DNA of 26,876 bases from DATECU01 sp035286745 (GTDB lineage: Bacteria; Acidobacteriota; Vicinamibacteria; Fen-336), in assembly GCA_035286745.1 (NCBI GenBank), contig DATECU010000220.1, positions 1 to 26,876 of the forward strand, given 5' to 3'. A program made the position numbers and the translations under genes. Numbering within the stretch: the first letter of the stretch is position 1; the number at the start of each line of letters is the position of its first letter. The notes below the pieces were generated by a model that saw nothing but the letters and a program-made list of their open reading frames with translations, was not told the origin of the DNA and made no database searches. This document shows, piece by piece, positions 1 to 6,891 of this stretch.

Positions 1-804
1 GGGTGCGGTCGCCTCCCCGGCCTGGGTCACCGCCTCGATCTGCTCGGCCGGCAGGCCCAGGAGTTCCGCCACCCGAAGGCCGAGCTGGTAGCGGCTGACG
101 CGCTCTGGTCCCCCCAGGTGGAAGACCCCACTGGCGTCGCCCCGCAGCAGCACCGCGAGCGCCTGAGCCACCGACTCGGGGTCGACCGGCGTGCGGTACT
201 GGTCGGTGAACAGGCGGACCGGCTGGGCCGCTCGCAGGCGCCAGGCGATGGTCTCGCTGGCGGTGCCTCGCGGGCCAAAGCCGCGACCGTACACCAGCGC
301 GATCCGGGCCACCGCCGCCCCGGGCGCTTCGACGAGGACCGCTCGTTCGCCGCCGAGCTTGCTCTGGGCGTACACCAGCAGCGGGTGCGGGTCGTCGGTT
401 TCGCGCCAGTTCGGCCGGTCCCCGGGGAACACCAAGTCGGTGGAGAGAGCCACCAAGCGCAACCCGCGGCGGTGGCACAGCCGTGCCAGGCGGGCACTGG
501 CGTCGACGTTCAGCACCTGAGCCAAGGCGGGTTCTCGTTCGCAGCGGTCCGGATCGGCCTGGGCGGCGCAGTGCAGCACCGCCTGGGGCCTCGCCCGATC
601 GAGGATTGCGGCCAGCGAGCCAGCGTCCGTGAGGTCGAGGGGGACGGACGGGAGCGCCCCGGGAGGTGCCGCGCGGTGACGCGCCGCCACCACGCCAAGG
701 CCCCCGGAAGCGAGCAGGCTGGCCAGGCGTCCCCCCAGGAGGCCGCTGGCCCCTGTGATCAGCGTCACAGGCGGCTTGTCAGGGTTTGGGCCCTTCGTTG
801 ACAC
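1..804 (-). CDS. RmlD-like dTDP-4-dehydrorhamnose reductase (extended SDR), 3' end off window
   Basis: The first 268 codons are present; the gene continues past the left edge. The product is an extended short-chain dehydrogenase of the RmlD type, which would reduce a 4-keto nucleotide sugar with NAD(P)H in deoxysugar synthesis. Visible motifs are the Rossmann glycine motif GASGLLG (residues 18-24), LHCAAQADPDRCE (77-89), STDLVF (121-126) and the catalytic pair YAQSK (Tyr145, Lys149). FHLGGPERVSRYQL (228-241) is typical of RmlD C-terminal halves. The start is GTG at 804; a second GTG, 12 codons in and just before the glycine motif, is possible. It is divergent from the next gene with 55 bp between them. 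RmlD and related SDRs such as the MAT2B-like group cannot be separated by eye, so the substrate is uncertain. Confidence 0.85.
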   Translation of the reverse strand, partial: MSTKGPNPDKPPVTLITGASGLLGGRLASLLASGGLGVVAARHRAAPPGALPSVPLDLTDAGSLAAILDRARPQAVLHCAAQADPDRCEREPALAQVLNVDASARLARLCHRRGLRLVALSTDLVFPGDRPNWRETDDPHPLLVYAQSKLGGERAVLVEAPGAAVARIALVYGRGFGPRGTASETIAWRLRAAQPVRLFTDQYRTPVDPESVAQALAVLLRGDASGVFHLGGPERVSRYQLGLRVAELLGLPAEQIEAVTQAGEATAP

Positions 805-859
805 CGGCGCTGACCTAACTCTAAAATCCAGCAGACCCTCCCATGGCGGCTTCAATCAG

Positions 860-1936
860 GTGAGATTCCCCGGCAGCAAGCTGCTCCATCAGTGGGACCT
901 GGCCACCCAGAACGTCTCGCTGGAAGACCTGCTTCGCTCCTGTCAACAGATCGGCCTCACCGGCTTCGCGGAGATCAAGTTCCCGGAGTCGGTGGCCATG
1001 ATCTTCTACTACCTCGGGGGCGAGGTGAATGCCCTCTACCGAGAAGGGCCGGTGGCGTACAACGGCCAGGCGGCCCTGGACAAGCTGCGGGAGCAAGTGG
1101 GAGGGCCGGAGGGCGCCATCTCGGTCTACGAGCTGCCCCTCGACATGGCCCACCTGCTGCGCGGCATCACCAACCGGCAGCGGCTTCGGGAGACCCTCAA
1201 GGGTCGGACCAGTCTCGCCGACTTCTTGGGCCGGCTGGAGAAGGCGGAGCACACCGGCACGCTGGAGATCCAACTCGCCCTGGGCTCGGCCATGGTGTTG
1301 ATCGTGCGGGGCCGGGTGTCGAACGTGTATTGGGAGGCGACGGGCGGCCAGACCTACGAGAAGGGCGAGGCCCGCCAGCACCTCGACGAGGCCTTGGACA
1401 CCGGCGAGGAAGCCATGCTGTACCTGGCCGACTTCTCGCGCGACGTCTGGAAGTCGCGTCATGAGGTGCAGGACAGCCTGCGCAGCCGGCTGCAGAATCG
1501 CGAGGACACCACCGCCGAGGAACTGGCGACCGAGGAGAACCAGCTCAGGAGCCAGATCCTGGACGGCCTGTGCGCCAAGTTGCCTTCGGTGGCTCACGCC
1601 TTCCTCTTCGATCTGATGACGGGCGCCATCCTGGCCCGCAAGAGCCGGGCGGGATCTGCGCTGCGGGTGAGCCTGCTGGCCGAGAAGGTCCCCGCCTTCA
1701 CCTCCTACCTGCGCGACGTGGTGGCGGCCGAGAACCAGGACCGGATCGAGCTGATCGAGGTCAGCACCGAACGGGTGGCGGCGCTGGTGGCGGTGGTCCC
1801 CGAGACGCTGGAGGGGATCGCGGTGCTGGCCGATCGAGCCCAGCCCACGGCCACCATCGGCGCGGCTCTCACTCGTGCCGTCCGAGACTACGCAGCCCGC
1901 GCCGTGCCCCAGCGCTCGCTGACCGCACCGGACTGA
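860..1936 (+). CDS. DUF4388-like tandem domains plus roadblock/LC7-like domain protein
   Basis: Cytoplasmic protein of 358 aa with no signal peptide or membrane segment. Residues 20-100 and 118-200 look like two copies of one DUF4388/PatA-N-like unit: both open with SL-x-D-[LF]-L and reach TG-x(2)-EI, followed by a hydrophobic strand and a glycine turn (YYLGGEVNALY; LIVRGRVSNVYW). Residues 228-345 resemble a roadblock/LC7 fold, with a helix, then FLFDLMTGAILAR, then VAALVAVVPETLEGIAVLADR. Such combinations in other bacteria often accompany small Ras-like GTPases and motility or polarity control, but no GTPase gene is adjacent here. The GTG start at 860 is chosen because the DUF4388-like part begins soon after. 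No good ribosome binding site is visible and the frame is open upstream to an ATG at 755, which would overlap the divergent gene. The function is inferred from fold resemblance only. Confidence 0.7.
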   Translation: MRFPGSKLLHQWDLATQNVSLEDLLRSCQQIGLTGFAEIKFPESVAMIFYYLGGEVNALYREGPVAYNGQAALDKLREQVGGPEGAISVYELPLDMAHLLRGITNRQRLRETLKGRTSLADFLGRLEKAEHTGTLEIQLALGSAMVLIVRGRVSNVYWEATGGQTYEKGEARQHLDEALDTGEEAMLYLADFSRDVWKSRHEVQDSLRSRLQNREDTTAEELATEENQLRSQILDGLCAKLPSVAHAFLFDLMTGAILARKSRAGSALRVSLLAEKVPAFTSYLRDVVAAENQDRIELIEVSTERVAALVAVVPETLEGIAVLADRAQPTATIGAALTRAVRDYAARAVPQRSLTAPD

Positions 1937-2157
1937 CCGCCTACCAGGCGATCGGCCGCTGCCGGATCCGCCAGCTCGGCTCTCAAGGCGACCGCCTCGG
2001 CTCCGCTCTCGGCCGCCGCGTTCCTGGCCGCTTCTTCGTTATGCGCGTAGCTCAGGGCCACCCGGGCCCCCAGGCGTCCGAAGAGCTGGGCCACCGCGCG
2101 GCCGATGCCGCGGCTGCCTCCGGTGACCAGCGCCACCCGTCCCTGCAAGCTGAGCAT
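1888..2157 (-). pseudogene. Truncated FabG-type short-chain dehydrogenase relic
   Basis: The minus-strand reading from ATG 2157 gives a textbook FabG N-terminus: GRVALVTGGSRGIGRAVAQL (residues 6-25) with the TGxxxGIG cofactor motif, then a beta-alpha-beta pattern to about residue 72 (DPAAADRLV, near 1942). SDR similarity then stops and 17 unrelated codons lead to a stop at 1888, antisense to the end of the preceding gene. The NNAG motif, the catalytic Ser and the YxxxK motif are all absent (a full protein is about 245 aa). The break falls within a few bases of the upstream gene's stop codon (1934-1936). This points to a deletion that removed the 3' two-thirds of the gene. A small expressed Rossmann peptide cannot be excluded but is unlikely to be an enzyme. 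Confidence 0.75.
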
Positions 2158-2174
2158 CGATGGGGACGCTACAC

Positions 2175-2180
2175 TACAAT
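2175..2180 (+). promoter_or_regulatory. Putative -10 box for leaderless tmk-holB transcript
   Basis: TACAAT matches the sigma70 -10 consensus at five of six positions and ends 9 nt before the tmk ATG at 2190. Transcription would start at or just before the start codon. No convincing -35 is visible and the region is only about 30 bp wide, shared with the divergent fabG relic. Confidence 0.4.
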
Positions 2181-2189
2181 GTCGCGCCA

Positions 2190-2813
2190 ATGCCATTCCT
2201 GACCCTGGAAGGGATCGAGGGCTCCGGCAAGAGCACCCAGGCACGACGGCTGGCCGCCGCTCTGGGCCCCGGGGTGGTGCTCAGTCGGGAGCCGGGGGGC
2301 ACCGCTCTGGGACGCGCGGTTCGAGGGCTGCTCCTGGAACCTGTGCATCGGGGCCTCGCCCCTGCCGCAGAGCTGCTCCTCTTCTTCGCCGACCGGGCGC
2401 AGCACGTGGCCGAGGTGATTCGGCCCGCCCTGGCGCAGGGGAGGCTGGTGATCTCCGACCGTTACACCGACTCCAGCCTGGCCTACCAGGGTTACGGGCG
2501 CGGCGTGAGGCTGGACCTCATCCAGGCCCTGCACGAGGCTGCCACCGGCGGGCTGTGGCCCGAACTCACCTTGCTGCTCGACCTGCCGGTCGAGGACGGG
2601 CTGGGACGAGTGGCGGCTCGGGGGGTCCACGACCGCCTGGAGGCCGAGGTCCGGGAGTTCCACGAGCGGGTGCGCGGAGGCTACCTGGAAATGGCAGGCC
2701 GGGAGCCACACCGCTGGGTCGTGGTGGATGGCCGGGGGAGCGAGGGAGAGGTGGCGGCGCGGGTGTGGGCGGCGGTCACCGCGCGGGGTCTTGAGGCCCA
2801 TGGCCTTCGCTAG
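2190..2813 (+). CDS. tmk: Thymidylate kinase (dTMP kinase)
   Basis: Phosphorylates dTMP to dTDP with ATP in the cytoplasm, an essential step in dTTP supply. At 207 aa it matches the usual bacterial size. Motifs are the P-loop GIEGSGKST (residues 8-16), the dTMP-binding REPGGT (33-38), and the DR motif in SDRYTDSSLAYQGYGRG (89-105). A helix near the C-terminus carries VHDRLEAEVREFHERVRGGY, including the family's R-x-E/EFHERVR pattern. The ATG at 2190 starts directly at the first strand (MPFLTLEG); an ATG at 2160 would add ten non-conserved residues. A TACAAT hexamer sits only 9 nt before this ATG and there is no Shine-Dalgarno sequence, so translation may be leaderless. The gene overlaps holB by 14 nt, and the tmk-holB pairing is common in bacteria. 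Confidence 0.97.
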   Translation: MPFLTLEGIEGSGKSTQARRLAAALGPGVVLSREPGGTALGRAVRGLLLEPVHRGLAPAAELLLFFADRAQHVAEVIRPALAQGRLVISDRYTDSSLAYQGYGRGVRLDLIQALHEAATGGLWPELTLLLDLPVEDGLGRVAARGVHDRLEAEVREFHERVRGGYLEMAGREPHRWVVVDGRGSEGEVAARVWAAVTARGLEAHGLR

Positions 2814-3777
2814 CGTCCTGGGCCACGAGCGGATCAAGCGCCTCTTCGAGGTCGCCCTGCGGCAGCGGCAGTTGCGTTCGGCGCTGCTGCTGACCGGCCC
2901 CGAGGGGGTGGGGAAGAAGCTCTTGGCCCTCCAGGTCGGCCAGGCGCTTGTCTGCGAAGCCGGGGACGGGGAGGCTTGCGGCAAGTGCGCCCCGTGCAGC
3001 CGCGCGGCCCGGGGTCTCCATCCCGACCTGGTGCTCCTGGTGCCCGACGGGAACAGCATCAAGATCGAGCAGGTGCGGGATGCGGTCCGCGAGATCCAGG
3101 GCCGGCCCTTCGAGGCCCGGGCCCGCTGCTTCGTCATCGACGACGCCCACCTGATGACGGAGCAGGCGTCGAACGCTCTGCTCAAGAGCCTGGAGGAGCC
3201 GCCGCCCACCTCCCACGTCCTGCTGGTGACGCCCTCACCCCAGGCGCTGCTGCCGACCATCCGCTCCCGCTGCCAGACGCTGCGCTTCTCGGCCCTGCCT
3301 CTCCACCTGGTCGAGACCGAGCTTCGGGAGCGCCATCAGGTCAAGGCGGCGGAGGCTCACCTGCGGGCCCAGCTCTCCGGGGGGAGCTTGCGGGTGGCCT
3401 TGGACTTCGAGGCCGACGCCTACCGCGGGCTGCGCGATTCGGTCCTGGAGCTCTTGGAGACCCTGCCCGGCGGGTCGGTGCTCGACCGGATGGCGGCCGC
3501 GGAGCGCCTGGCTGAGGCCAGCGAGCCAGAGCTGGCCTTGACCGGCTTCCGGTCCTTGCTCCGCGACGTGGCCGCGATCCGAGCCGGCGCGGAGACGTCG
3601 CAACTGTTGAACGCCGATCTGGCTCCCCGTCTCTCCCGCCTTGCTGAGGGCCCCTTGGGCCCCCGGGCGGTGGCCCTCGCGGAAGCGGCTGCCGACGCCC
3701 GGGCCGCGCTCGAGGCCTACGGCAACAAGCTGCTGGCCCTGGACACGCTCCTGGACGCGGTGGCTGACGTCGCCTGA
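2800..3777 (+). CDS. holB: DNA polymerase III subunit delta'
   Basis: Clamp-loader AAA+ subunit that helps load the beta sliding clamp during replication; 325 aa, typical for HolB. Residues 33-40 are a Walker A-like GPEGVGKK, ending in Lys instead of Ser/Thr, which is common in the non-hydrolysing delta' subunit. Cys52, Cys60, Cys63 and Cys66 (C-x7-C-GKC-APC) form the zinc module of DnaX/HolB proteins. FVIDDAH (111-117) corresponds to Walker B, ALLKSLEEPP (126-135) is the usual box VI region, and SRC (156-158) carries the arginine finger. The C-terminal collar domain is weakly conserved. The ATG at 2800 lies inside the 3' end of tmk (14 nt overlap), implying translational coupling. A DnaX paralogue is the alternative, but the size and lack of a long C-terminal extension favour HolB. 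Confidence 0.93.
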   Translation: MAFASVLGHERIKRLFEVALRQRQLRSALLLTGPEGVGKKLLALQVGQALVCEAGDGEACGKCAPCSRAARGLHPDLVLLVPDGNSIKIEQVRDAVREIQGRPFEARARCFVIDDAHLMTEQASNALLKSLEEPPPTSHVLLVTPSPQALLPTIRSRCQTLRFSALPLHLVETELRERHQVKAAEAHLRAQLSGGSLRVALDFEADAYRGLRDSVLELLETLPGGSVLDRMAAAERLAEASEPELALTGFRSLLRDVAAIRAGAETSQLLNADLAPRLSRLAEGPLGPRAVALAEAAADARAALEAYGNKLLALDTLLDAVADVA

Positions 3778-3907
3778 CGGCCCCCCGCCCTGCCTCCGCC
3801 CCGCCGCCCCGCCGCGATCTTCCGTTGCGTTGCCCTGCTGCCCTGTGTTAGGAATAGCAAAGCGACGTTCCCTCCGCGATCGGGCTTCAAGGCCGGCGCG
3901 AGTTCCC

Positions 3908-3939
3908 GCCTCCGCGCCTGGTCGTCTCCGGTCGGAGGC
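3908..3939 (+). promoter_or_regulatory. Inverted repeat in the hfq upstream region
   Basis: GCCTCCG (3908-3914) and CGGAGGC (3933-3939) can pair into a 7-bp stem with an 18-nt loop. It lies 32 nt upstream of the hfq start. The position would suit a 5' UTR hairpin, but in DNA this GC-rich a 7-bp stem can arise by chance. The rest of the 194-bp gap between holB and hfq shows only a weak promoter-like stretch (TTGCGT near 3826, TTAGGA-like near 3847). Confidence 0.3.
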
Positions 3940-3956
3940 GCCCGATTCCCGCCGGC

Positions 3957-3962
3957 AGGAGG
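3957..3962 (+). promoter_or_regulatory. Strong Shine-Dalgarno sequence of hfq
   Basis: AGGAGG sits 9 nt before the ATG at 3972. It is one of the few perfect ribosome binding sites in the window and fixes the hfq start. Confidence 0.8.
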
Positions 3963-3971
3963 CCGGCTCTC

Positions 3972-4304
3972 ATGAACCGCAAGCTGATCCGTCCCGACCT
4001 CAGCGAGATGAAAGACCAGTTCCAGGCTACGGCCAAGGTCTACCGGCAGCGCAAGCCGACGCCGCCCGAACAGACCAACGCCGAGAGCTTCTACTACCTG
4101 AAGCAGATGACCAACAAGACGCGCATGGTCATCGTGCTGAAAGACGGAGAAGAGCTGCGCGGCGTGATCGAGTGGTACGACAAGACCACCCTCAAGGTCC
4201 ATCGCACGGACGGTCCCAACATCCTCCTCTTCAAGGACACCATCAAGTACATGTACAAGGAGAACGAGGACCAGGACCAGGACTTCGAAGAGGACGAGGC
4301 GTAG
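3972..4304 (+). CDS. hfq: Hfq-like RNA chaperone (variant Sm-like protein)
   Basis: Predicted Sm-like RNA chaperone of 110 aa. The Sm1 region is clear at residues 37-68: NAESFYYLKQMTNKTRMVIV followed by LKDGEELRGVIEWYDKTTLKV, which matches Hfq's L-x-NG-x-x-L-x-G-x-I-x-x-[FY]-D pattern. Sm2 is NILLFKDTIKYMYKE, where Hfq has YKHAIS; the lysine of that motif is kept but the histidine is Asp. Before the Sm fold there is a basic 36-residue extension (MNRKLIRPDL...). After it comes an acidic tail (NEDQDQDFEEDEA). Hfq proteins of similar design occur outside Proteobacteria. The gene stands alone with a strong ribosome binding site and is convergent with the next gene. Ring formation and sRNA binding are inferred. 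Confidence 0.82.
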   Translation: MNRKLIRPDLSEMKDQFQATAKVYRQRKPTPPEQTNAESFYYLKQMTNKTRMVIVLKDGEELRGVIEWYDKTTLKVHRTDGPNILLFKDTIKYMYKENEDQDQDFEEDEA

Positions 4305-4335
4305 CGTCCGAAGGCGGCGCGTTTCGCATGCGGAC

Positions 4336-4402
4336 GCGGGAGCCTCCCGCTTCAGGCGGCGGCGGATGCACCGCGAACGCTGCGTGGAGGCCGGCGCCTC
4401 CG
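4336..4402. terminator. Two palindromes between convergent genes, possible terminator region
   Basis: The 110-bp gap between hfq and the convergent membrane gene holds GCGGGA-GCC-TCCCGC (4336-4350) and GGAGGC-CGGC-GCCTCC (4387-4402). Both make stable short hairpins usable from either strand. Neither is followed by a T-run, so intrinsic termination is plausible but not shown. The first 15-mer recurs at 5085-5099 inside the next gene. Confidence 0.35.
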
Positions 4403-4414
4403 CCGGGCCGAGGC

Positions 4415-6673
4415 TCAGCCGCGACCGCCGGATGGGGGCGCTGGGCTGCCTGCCGCCTCCGGGCAGGCGAGGTCACTCGGATCGCGCAGGAACCCAGGCA
4501 GCCAGGCCGCCGCGGCTGGGCGGAATGGCGCTGCGCGGTGGCGTCTGGCGGGCCCCGCGTAGACCCGCACTCCGCCGCGCGCGAACGCCAGCTCCCACCC
4601 CTCGATCGGGAAGCGCAGGGGATGGCCTGCGTACTCGATCAGGTAGTCCACGCCGAAGCGCTCCAGGATCTGACGGGCCTCACCCGGATCGCGGGTCGAG
4701 AAGAGCCGCCGCAGCGCCCGCTGCCGGTTCCGCTCGGGGTCGGCGTCCTTCCCGTAGTACTCGAGAACCGAGCGGCGACCGGCCAGACCGGCGACCACCG
4801 CCTGGTGGTTGAAGCGCTTTCGCGTTCCCTGCAGCTCGGGCAGCGAGTCGGTGCGGTTGCTCGCCACCACCGCATCGAACGGAGTCGCCTCACGCAAGAA
4901 GACGAGCGCGCACTGCTCGTCGGGGCGGATCGAGATCCCCGTGCGGGCCGGAACGAAGGGCGGCCGGGAGACAATCGCCCACCAGGCCATCGCCGAGGCC
5001 AGGAGCACGCTCCACAGCACGACGCCCGCGGCATCGACGCGGGGGGTCCGAAGGGAGTGGGTCTCGTGTCCGGGGGCTGGGGGGGCGGGAGCCTCCCGCC
5101 AGCGCCGGGCCAGGGCCGCCAGCACCAGCACGTTGGCGACGGCGGCGATCAGGGGCAGGCAGGCGGCGGCCTGGAGCGTCTCGTAAGGCGTGAGGTCGCC
5201 GTTCAAGTCACGGCTGGACGCCACGGAGCCCCAGAGCAGCGCCACCGGAAAGGCCAGGGCGTTCCATCCATCCGTCAGCCCCACGCTGCCGAATCGCCCC
5301 AGGCTCCTGAGCACGAACAGCAGCACCAGGGGCGAGAAGGCCGTCATTCGCCACAGCGCCAGCGGAGTCGCCACCATCCAGCCAAGACCGTAGGGAGCAT
5401 CGCGCAGCAGCCCGAGGATCCTCTCGCGCACCAGGGCCGAGGGGTCGCCGGCCAGGACCGGGTAGACGTAGTGCTGGGCCAGCGCGCCGGGCGTGAAGTG
5501 GATGCGACCGAGATGGCCGGAGGCCTGCCAGCTCGCCAGCAGGGCCAAGACAACCAGGCCCATGAGCAGAAGGGCGCGGGGATACGCGCGCGATCGCGTG
5601 CGGAGCGCCCTGTCCACCAGGACCACGGCGAAGGAAACCCCGAGCAGGGCGAAGATCTGCGCCTTGAAAGAGAACGCCAATCCGGCCAGGATCGCCGCCA
5701 GGTCGAGCGCGCGGCCGGTTCCCTGTCGCCGATCGTGAAGCGACGTCAGCGCCGCCACGGTCGCCCAGACCACGAGGCCGGCACCCCCTGACTCGCTGCG
5801 GATGAAGAAGTAGAGGGGCGTGGTGTTCTCCAGGAAGCGGCCGTCGAGCCACAGGGCCAGGGCGTGGCTGACGAGGATGACGGCCGGGATGGTGGCGGTG
5901 GCGAGCCGGCCGTGGCCGGTGCGCACGCGCACCACCAGGTACAGGGCTCCCATCAACAGAGTTAGGCGTAGCAGCGGAGAGGCCAGGTGGTAGACGGTCG
6001 AAACCTGAAGACCAGCTAGGTCCGCCAGCAGCAGGCCGGGCATGAAGCCCAGCAGGTGGTAGCGGGGAAAGGGCACGCCGGCCAGGGCCGGGATCTCAGC
6101 CGGGGGGGTGTCGCGCAGCAGCTCCCAGTAGAAGGCCTGGTGAATGGAGTGGTCCATCGAGTGGTCGTAGCGCAGAGTCCCGTCGCCGAGGGCCACGAAA
6201 GGCGTGGCGCCGCGCAGGGCGAGCAGGAGCGCCAGAGGGACCAGCACGGGCAGCGACCAGTGCGGGCGGCCCCGGTGCTCGGCGCTGTCCTTGCCCGCGG
6301 ACGGGTGGCGGTCCCTCCAGGTCACGACGGCTGCCACGCCAGCCAGCGCTAGCAGGAAGGCCGGGTAGAAGGCCCGGATGCCGAGCCCGGCGGCAAACCA
6401 GTACAGGGCCGAGAATGTCGGGTAGCCGAGCAAGAAGGCCAGGACCACGCGCTCGCCTGGGCGCAGCTGGTCGCGGGGGAGCATTCGAGCCAGGAGAACG
6501 CCGGGCGGCCAGAGGGCGAGCCCCAACACCGCCAGCGCCGAAACCGCTGCCGCCGCCGACAGGCCCAAGCGCCGCAGGGTCCAGACCAGGAGGGCGAGCC
6601 CGGCGGCCAGGGCCAGGCCTCGTCCCCAGCGCTGGATCCTCACCGCCGTCGCGTGCGAGTAGGGACTGGTCAA
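4415..6673 (-). CDS. Large GT-C-like polytopic membrane protein, unknown function
   Basis: Integral inner-membrane protein of 752 aa with many hydrophobic helices up to about residue 560 and a soluble C-terminal domain. The layout and the C-terminal ending (FGVDYLIEY..., then WELAFARGGVRVYAG) resemble GT-C fold glycosyltransferases and related membrane proteins of polysaccharide or protein glycosylation. An early loop carries YDHSMDHSIHQAFYWELL, rich in Asp and His, a possible active site. I do not recognise a named family. The TTG at 6673 is the furthest upstream start in frame; GTG at 6643, closer to the first helix (GLALAAGLALLVW), is also possible. A linker in the soluble part (about residue 525) contains a GC palindrome also found at 4336. 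It is divergent from pdxA. Confidence 0.7.
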   Translation of the reverse strand: MTSPYSHATAVRIQRWGRGLALAAGLALLVWTLRRLGLSAAAAVSALAVLGLALWPPGVLLARMLPRDQLRPGERVVLAFLLGYPTFSALYWFAAGLGIRAFYPAFLLALAGVAAVVTWRDRHPSAGKDSAEHRGRPHWSLPVLVPLALLLALRGATPFVALGDGTLRYDHSMDHSIHQAFYWELLRDTPPAEIPALAGVPFPRYHLLGFMPGLLLADLAGLQVSTVYHLASPLLRLTLLMGALYLVVRVRTGHGRLATATIPAVILVSHALALWLDGRFLENTTPLYFFIRSESGGAGLVVWATVAALTSLHDRRQGTGRALDLAAILAGLAFSFKAQIFALLGVSFAVVLVDRALRTRSRAYPRALLLMGLVVLALLASWQASGHLGRIHFTPGALAQHYVYPVLAGDPSALVRERILGLLRDAPYGLGWMVATPLALWRMTAFSPLVLLFVLRSLGRFGSVGLTDGWNALAFPVALLWGSVASSRDLNGDLTPYETLQAAACLPLIAAVANVLVLAALARRWREAPAPPAPGHETHSLRTPRVDAAGVVLWSVLLASAMAWWAIVSRPPFVPARTGISIRPDEQCALVFLREATPFDAVVASNRTDSLPELQGTRKRFNHQAVVAGLAGRRSVLEYYGKDADPERNRQRALRRLFSTRDPGEARQILERFGVDYLIEYAGHPLRFPIEGWELAFARGGVRVYAGPARRHRAAPFRPAAAAWLPGFLRDPSDLACPEAAGSPAPPSGGRG

Positions 6674-6891
6674 CAGAAGTGCTCCGGTGGGGCGCCTTGT
6701 GTGGTCGCAAGGCTACCGCGTTCCTCCGAACGATAAGGGACTCCGATTCTACGTTACAGCGGTGACTTCGCCAGCGGCCCGCCCAGTGGCTCCAGTGGCG
6801 CCGTGTCTGCCGAGGCCCGAGGCTGCACCCCGTAGTAGACTCCGGTGGTTCCGAAAGGAGGGCGAGACGCTCATTCTCGCGGTGTCTCGGC
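6674..6891. promoter_or_regulatory. Divergent intergenic region with structured pdxA leader
   Basis: This 218-bp gap lies between the GT-C-like gene (minus) and pdxA (plus). On the plus strand TAGACT (6836-6841) is -10-like, followed by a good Shine-Dalgarno core GGAGG near 6857-6861. The SD is about 30 nt before the pdxA ATG instead of 5-9 nt. Between them GCGAGA/TCTCGC and GAGAC/GTCTC can pair into a hairpin that would shorten the distance. On the minus strand TAGAAT near 6750 is a weak -10 candidate. Confidence 0.35.

Noticed and set aside
3641..5791. A 716-codon open frame on the plus strand running through holB's end, hfq and the opposite strand of the membrane gene
   Set aside because: It is built of Arg, Pro, Gly and Gln-rich low-complexity sequence, crosses three real genes in other frames, and has no domain. 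Long false frames are expected in DNA this GC-rich.
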